Origin: an uncultured Roseburia sp.
GTDB taxonomy: Bacteria; Bacillota; Clostridia; Lachnospirales; Lachnospiraceae
Reading direction: 5' to 3'
DNA: 35,030 nt
NCBI GenBank assembly: GCA_947652855.1
Contig: CANTEO010000025.1
Span: forward strand, 1 to 35,030
A model generated the notes under the pieces. That model was not told the DNA's origin and did no database searches. It was given only the letters and a program-made list of their open reading frames with translations. The translations under genes were made by a program, and so were the position numbers. The first letter of the stretch is position 1, and each line of letters starts with the position of its first letter. Below are positions 31,401-35,030 of this stretch, one piece after another.

Positions 31401-32866
31401 CGGTGCAGATCACCGGGAAGGGGATCGTGCTTAAGGACGGGATCATACAGTCAGCGAACTATGTTGAAAAGAACAGCGGCAGCAGGCTTGACCTCACAAA
31501 TGGCACGTTTAACTTCGCCGGGGGAGATTTGGTTTATGACAATGAGGGACTGTCGCTAACTGGAAAGGTTACCGCAACAGAAGGACAGATAGCAAATTTC
31601 CATATTAAAAAAGATAGGCTTTTTACAGACGAAGGCAACCCCGATTTCATCGGCTCAAATGGGATCTATTTTGGAAATAAAGGCTTAAGAATCGGAAGCA
31701 AATTTAAAGTAACCGAAAGTGGCGCAAGCTTTTTTGAGGCGGAGGTGGTAACAAAACACGGCGACATCGGCGGCTGGAGCATCGACGAATATGAAATCGC
31801 TTCCAAAAGCAATAATGGGAATGGGATCACCTTAAGCTCACTCAACAGCGCCATCACCTCCAAGTCTAATGACAAGAAGGCCGTGCTGACCTCCGGCAGC
31901 CTATCCATCTACAACGGGCCGACCTTAATGTGCAGGATGCATTCCACAAACTATTCTAGCGACACATCCAGGCCAGGCGCCGGCATCTGGTGCGACAAAG
32001 GCAGCAAGTTCCTCACCTTAGGACATGACGACAACAAAGACGACTCTGACTACATTGCAGACCTCATCATCAACAACGGCCTGAACCTGAACGGCGTCTC
32101 CCATCCCATCCAGCTCCTATCGAACACCTACTTGGATCAAAACCTCTATTTTAACGGAGGGGTATGCCTAAGGGGAGCAGGGAACAAGCTTCTCTGCTCT
32201 GGAGGCATTGATATCCAAAATGGCCTGTCCGTCAAAGGCGGCCTGACCATTGACGATGGCCCAACTGTCGTAAACAAGATGACTGCCAGGAAAAAACTGA
32301 CCGCCAAAAACGGTTTAAACGCAACTGGAAGAATCCTGTTAACCGCATCCGGCAAGGATGCCGAGGGAAATACAAAGCCCAGTCGGCTCGTCCTAAAGAA
32401 CGACCTCAACCACGGGAGCCTGACCTGCTCCCCCGAGGGGGTTTTCGGACTTTACTCAAACAAGGAGAAGGCATACCTGATCTCCATCAACAAAGATGGA
32501 GACATAAAGTGCAATATCACAAAATCTGACAGGAGGCTTAAGACAGATATCCGACAGACGCGCCTGAACAACGCGCTTGAGCAGATCCTCTCAATCGGCC
32601 ATAAGGAGTTCACCCTCAAGAGGAACGGCCGGCATATGGACATCGGCTACATCGCGCAGGAGCTGGAGGAGATCAACCCCAACCTGGTGTTTGCGCCGGA
32701 GGAAGAGCAGCCCTATTACACTGTCAACACCTTCTATCTCACGTCCCTCATTACAAAGGCTATCCAGGAACTCCACCATGGGCAGGAAAAGACAGTCACG
32801 GAATTAAGGCAGGAGAACGCCAGGCTGGCAGGGCGGATTGAGCGGCTGGAGGCGCGTCATGCATGA
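28418..32866 (+). CDS. Tail-tip/Tal protein with receptor-binding region and S74 intramolecular chaperone
   Basis: This 1482-residue protein starts with a Tal/gp27-like baseplate domain (about 1-330; GISVYDFLTGEVAQESNVAF is typical). An Ala/Glu-rich helical section of about 400-900 follows, then a beta-rich shaft and receptor-binding part (about 990-1340) with collagen-like alternating strands. It ends with a Peptidase_S74 chaperone: SDRRLKTDI, with catalytic S1370 and K1375, then HMDIGYIAQELEE and a C-terminal coiled coil. Self-cleavage before S1370 would release about 113 residues after trimerisation. GC content drops and codon choice changes from about 31480, so the receptor-binding part looks recently exchanged. 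It should set target specificity. Confidence 0.82.
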   Translation: MKKIGNAIKIDRRTGLIDPPSLILMSRSLSPLGKIGHYESLTLSLAADGMDEVSLDVHEYNNGKRCPVWDELTSLRLLKVGDLGVFEISVTFTDGGGSVKSIHGVSLEAELALAMLHEFHVNDDEAIEAATDYSGDTPSIESFTPTTLYNAEDPGHSLLHRVFREYAPHWRIGSVTEFVAPDTSSQPTPSSQFQRTYTADGISVYDFLTGEVAQESNVAFTFGVEEYEGRLTRTVHCHSLCDCIDQETGRLLSEGIGEDTSILISKKKLANEISVSPNTDLLKNCFHIEGGDDVITSLVRIASPGGENRIYQFSGLQYDDMTEALRQRLDRYQAMMSDASVQERYAGDGDMDAFFQGSLTLAAPSEGDVAPTAAAAAILTLCQDRNVAAADASVAHLLSNPYWRITGEGDEKRLSASKQAAGRVMGAMDALGSMGIFPRLCLAQGVLSYLTSSMMPGASPAPGTSKEQYEAVLKALKDGPIASAFLPKKAGASHSSVTNSVRAYAQAFLDARFALEVIKGSTSYERQDGAPESGGGASTGTWKGKIRIRRRSDKSDAFPKDIQAAEPVQVHVTSDKGTLTAQKLIKELSKNSMRDIDFAAGGLNGEELRDYFRQFSLRRLEGIREGYNACLSILIELGLEKEDIYQTYHERFAIVGNENPTDKEMESQEGPGADRRQRGVLEERSAQADAVAQAMAALEDEQRQFQESHNFRAFLGEDLYKEFCNYLREDTYRNECYVSDGLSTTERLKTARELLDAAAKELGKASSLQRTVSTSLNSLFALPEFEPLYEKLALYSRIRVQAGDETLSLRLIGIDLSGPSLNEIHVTFADHVEAVDGTADSLRGLLKQAGGMAASYPSTLLQAKQGQEARDIVAEMYSAGLNAAKTKLMNNENNDVTITQSGILCRHLDDEGRHSDKQFRITGNIMAFTNNNWESVSLAIGETAFPDLSGVSLGDLSNDKAGSLPMKTAYGIVAENIVGKMMMSDKLFIGNEEGTVQITGKGIVLKDGIIQSANYVEKNSGSRLDLTNGTFNFAGGDLVYDNEGLSLTGKVTATEGQIANFHIKKDRLFTDEGNPDFIGSNGIYFGNKGLRIGSKFKVTESGASFFEAEVVTKHGDIGGWSIDEYEIASKSNNGNGITLSSLNSAITSKSNDKKAVLTSGSLSIYNGPTLMCRMHSTNYSSDTSRPGAGIWCDKGSKFLTLGHDDNKDDSDYIADLIINNGLNLNGVSHPIQLLSNTYLDQNLYFNGGVCLRGAGNKLLCSGGIDIQNGLSVKGGLTIDDGPTVVNKMTARKKLTAKNGLNATGRILLTASGKDAEGNTKPSRLVLKNDLNHGSLTCSPEGVFGLYSNKEKAYLISINKDGDIKCNITKSDRRLKTDIRQTRLNNALEQILSIGHKEFTLKRNGRHMDIGYIAQELEEINPNLVFAPEEEQPYYTVNTFYLTSLITKAIQELHHGQEKTVTELRQENARLAGRIERLEARHA

Positions 32867-32893
32867 CAGCCGCCATGACATGAGAAGACATAA

Positions 32894-32948
32894 ATATGGG
32901 GAGGGGCCAACTGCCCCTCCCGCTCGCCTCACTTGACGACCTTGACCG
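32894..32948. repeat. 55-bp exact repeat, copy 1
   Basis: These 55 bases recur exactly at 34976-35030 and continue past the window edge there. They include the terminator stem-loop, the stop codon and the last codons of a BspA-like gene, showing that two tandem paralogues share an identical 3' end. Confidence 0.97.
32899..32921 (-). terminator. Terminator hairpin of the BspA-like gene
   Basis: GGGAGGGGC (32899-32907) pairs with GCCCCTCCC (32913-32921) around CAACT. On the minus strand the stem is followed by CATATTTATG, a weak T-rich tail. It lies seven bases beyond the stop codon and may also stop the converging tail transcript. Confidence 0.65.
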
Positions 32949-34740
32949 TGGCCCTCTGCCCCTTGCCCTTAAGCCGAGCCCTGTACTCCTTGAGCTTCTT
33001 GGGCGGCACCTTGATCCTCGCTTTGGGGTGGATCCCCTGAAACGCGTTCCTGCCCACATAGGACAGCCCCTTCGACCGGATGATGACCTCCTTGAGGCTC
33101 CTGCACCCGCTGAACGCCCCCGCGTTAATCCTCCTCACACTGGCCCCCACCGTCAGGCTCCTCAGCTTCTTGTTGCCCTTGAACGCGCCCTTCCCGATGG
33201 ACGTCACCTTGCAGTCCGTCCCCTTGACGCTGACAGACGCGGGTATGCGCAGGACGCCCTTGGCCCCCCTCGCCCCGGTCACCTCAAGCTCCACGCCCTT
33301 CGCTCCTGACCGGGTGACACGGTACACAAGGCCACGCCCATCCCGCTTGACCTCGCCGACCTCGGGCGCCTCCCTGGGGGGCTCCCCCTCCTCATGGCCG
33401 CCCCCCACGGGAGGCGCCCCTTCCTGGGGGAGCGTCACGTACCTGCCCGCGCCGCACACCCTGCACGCATACTTCATGATGCCCGTCGTCACCGTGGTCG
33501 GGCGCACCGTCACCGTGCCGCCGTCCCAGGAGTGGAGGCCCGTCGGCGCAACCTCCCTCTGCTCCAGCACAACCACGCCGCATTCCGGGCAGTGGCTCCC
33601 CTCCGTCTTCCCCGCCGTCCCGCAGGTCGCGGCGACGGCCGCGTCCCTCACCAGGGCCGCGTGGCGGATGCAGCTATGCCTTAGGCCGTTGCTGGCCGCG
33701 TACCCCCTCGCATAGGAGCCTGGGTTCGCGTAAAGCACCACGTCCCTCATTGGGGTGTCCGGCCACTTGGTGAACGCCCGAATCCCGATCTCCCTCACGC
33801 TGTCCGGCAGGGTGACCTTCCTTAGGGCCATTGAGTCTATGAAGGCCCCCTCCCCGATCTCCAAGACCCCCTCCTCTATGACCGCCTCCTCCAGGCTCTC
33901 ACAGTCTGCAAGACAATACTTCCCCATCGCCTTCACATTCCCAGGCACCGTCACTCGCCGCAAGGAGCCACAGCCAGAAAACGCCTCGACGCCAATGCTC
34001 TCCACCTTAGGCGGGATCTCTATCTCCTTGAGCTTCCGACAGCCCGTAAACGCCTCCTCCCCAATGCTCTCAATTTGGGGGTGAAGCCTCACCTCCTCAA
34101 GCTCCTCACAATAAGCAAATGCGCCTTCCTCAATGACCGTCACCCCCTCCGGCACTGTCACAGACGTCATGCCACATTCATAGAATGCCCTTCCCCCAAT
34201 GCTGACAAGCCCTTCCGGCAAGTCAAGGCTTTTCAAAGGGCATCCCCAAAAAACATTTCTCCCAATTGTCCGCATTGTGCTTGGGATGTTAATCTCAGCC
34301 AAGCGGCGGCATCCCCTAAAAGTCTCCTTCTCCAGCTCTGTGATTCCTTCCGGCAAGGAGATCTCCTTTAGATTCGCGCATTCATAAAACGCCATCCTTC
34401 CGATGCCTTGAACGGTGTCTGGCAAAGACACTGCCTCTAGATTCTCGCAGGACGCAAACGCCCACGCCCCTAAATATTCCACCCCCTCTGGAATCACTAT
34501 CCGCCGGATCACTTTGTTATTATTAAAATCGCCTACACCTGTCACCTTTCTCCCATCTATTTCCGAAGGGATGACAAGAGCCTCTGAATCGCCGCTATAG
34601 CCGCCAACAAAAAGCGTCCCATTCGCTCTCACCTGATAATGCAGGCCGTCCTCCGTCTCACCGGCCCAAGCGGCCATCCCACCGCCGCATACCAAAAGAG
34701 CCAAAAAGCAAAAACCGACCAGCCACCTTAACCTCCTCAT
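32929..34740 (-). CDS. Secreted BspA-like leucine-rich repeat protein
   Basis: The 603-residue protein has a signal peptide (about 1-26, MRRLRWLVGFCFLALLVC, ending WAG). About ten LRR_5 (BspA/TpLRR) repeats follow at 55-325, each like LxxIxIPxxVxxIGxxAFxxC. A Cys-rich linker common to gut Firmicutes BspA proteins comes next (THSCIRH-like start, HCPECG, then CRVCG) at about 350-435, then a Pro/Glu spacer. A second short LRR block (about 495-575) and a very basic C-terminus end the protein. There is no LPXTG or S-layer motif, so it is released or held by its basic tail. ATG 34740 follows AGGGGGT. The family functions in adhesion and host or bacterial surface binding. Confidence 0.85.
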   Translation of the reverse strand: MRRLRWLVGFCFLALLVCGGGMAAWAGETEDGLHYQVRANGTLFVGGYSGDSEALVIPSEIDGRKVTGVGDFNNNKVIRRIVIPEGVEYLGAWAFASCENLEAVSLPDTVQGIGRMAFYECANLKEISLPEGITELEKETFRGCRRLAEINIPSTMRTIGRNVFWGCPLKSLDLPEGLVSIGGRAFYECGMTSVTVPEGVTVIEEGAFAYCEELEEVRLHPQIESIGEEAFTGCRKLKEIEIPPKVESIGVEAFSGCGSLRRVTVPGNVKAMGKYCLADCESLEEAVIEEGVLEIGEGAFIDSMALRKVTLPDSVREIGIRAFTKWPDTPMRDVVLYANPGSYARGYAASNGLRHSCIRHAALVRDAAVAATCGTAGKTEGSHCPECGVVVLEQREVAPTGLHSWDGGTVTVRPTTVTTGIMKYACRVCGAGRYVTLPQEGAPPVGGGHEEGEPPREAPEVGEVKRDGRGLVYRVTRSGAKGVELEVTGARGAKGVLRIPASVSVKGTDCKVTSIGKGAFKGNKKLRSLTVGASVRRINAGAFSGCRSLKEVIIRSKGLSYVGRNAFQGIHPKARIKVPPKKLKEYRARLKGKGQRATVKVVK

Positions 34741-34803
34741 CGCAATACCCCCTATGCACATTCTTTTTTAATTTGTTGCCGCTGATGCTTTTTCCATATT
34801 TTT

Positions 34804-34832
34804 AATATATTCCAACCTCCCCACATTGTAAA
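34804..34832 (-). promoter_or_regulatory. Sigma-A-type promoter for the BspA-like gene
   Basis: On the minus strand TTTACA (34827-34832) and TATATT (34804-34809) are 17 bp apart. The leader to the ATG at 34740 is roughly 57 bases. The rest of 34741-34975 holds no gene I can support. Confidence 0.65.
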
Positions 34833-34975
34833 GGGGATTTTCGTCGAAGCGGAAAATATTCGCTCCGCGTTCAGGATCTGCGCATTTAATTGAATGGATG
34901 CCGTTTTCCCAAAACGAGCTAAAGGGCATTGTCTGCCATATCCCCTCTTAGCCAAAGATGCATATGCGGGCATAC

Positions 34976-35030
34976 ATATGGGGAGGGGCCAACTGCCCCT
35001 CCCGCTCGCCTCACTTGACGACCTTGACCG
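34976..35030. repeat. 55-bp exact repeat, copy 2 (cut by window edge)
   Basis: This is identical to 32894-32948. It contains the same terminator stem-loop (34981-35003) and the 3' end of a second BspA-like gene. The true repeat may be longer, since identity runs to the last base available. Confidence 0.97.
35011..35030 (-). CDS. 3' tip of a second BspA-like gene (partial)
   Basis: On the minus strand the last codons VKVVK plus TGA are identical to the end of the gene at 32929-34740. Only these five codons and the stop are in the window. A tandem paralogue sharing the same basic C-terminus is expected beyond the right edge. Confidence 0.7.

Noticed and set aside
18739..32866. Contractile tail (R-type tailocin or injection system)
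   Set aside because: No sheath, baseplate wedge, spike or AAA+ disassembly gene was found. Dit and Tal-type proteins indicate a siphovirus-type tail.
34752..34973. 73-residue minus-strand reading frame upstream of the BspA-like gene
   Set aside because: It overlaps the predicted promoter, has no ribosome binding site and unconvincing composition.

Overview
The window reads as a chromosomal segment of a moderately GC-rich low-GC-phylum bacterium, most likely a gut Clostridia/Lachnospiraceae-type organism. This rests on the strong AGGAGG-type ribosome binding sites, the OmpR-type two-component pair, the Clostridia-style CmpB-like membrane protein, the glutamate synthase pair, a RepA_N plasmid-replication remnant and tandem BspA-like leucine-rich-repeat genes. 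The genus cannot be fixed from sequence alone.

Layout. 1-597 is gene-poor and holds a decayed RepA_N fragment (280-420, minus). 598-5208 holds a duplicated CmpB-type membrane protein (minus), a divergent OmpR-type regulator/sensor kinase pair, and an anchored acidic exported protein of unknown function. A bidirectional terminator follows. 5386-11436 is gltD-gltB (minus), behind a good sigma-A promoter.

11625-32866 is the accessory locus and the main interest. A minus-strand gene encodes a sigma-70-like N-terminus fused to a DUF262 (GmrSD/ParB-like) domain. Divergent from it are an Xre repressor and an ImmA/IrrE metallopeptidase. The divergent promoter region carries three copies of a TACGTAWTATTTTC operator placed over a consensus promoter for the sigma-DUF262 gene. 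A long plus-strand gene train then begins at 14693. It contains a 59-aa protein; an 879-aa single-chain RNA polymerase of the YonO/QDE-1 (two-barrel, DxDGD) superfamily with a C-terminal zinc ribbon; an HU-like protein; a tail-associated/chaperone-like protein; a tail tube protein; a 55-aa double zinc-knuckle protein; an intact NifS/IscS-type cysteine desulfurase; a GH24 lysozyme with three cell-wall-type repeats; a holin; a 1643-aa tape measure; a coiled-coil protein; a Dit; and a 1482-aa Tal/tail-tip protein ending in an S74 intramolecular chaperone. There are no head, portal, terminase, integrase or tail-sheath genes. The best reading is a headless siphovirus-type (non-contractile, F-type) tailocin or other domesticated tail particle that carries its own single-subunit RNA polymerase.

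Proposed working (inference). Xre holds the sigma-DUF262 promoter off. ImmA relieves Xre. The sigma-like regulator lets host RNA polymerase start the 14.7-kb operon, which has no clear sigma-A promoter. The encoded polymerase then drives the tail and lysis genes, and the holin and lysozyme release the particles. 32929-35030 holds a secreted BspA-like LRR protein (minus) and the 3' tip of a second copy that shares its terminator and stop region exactly.
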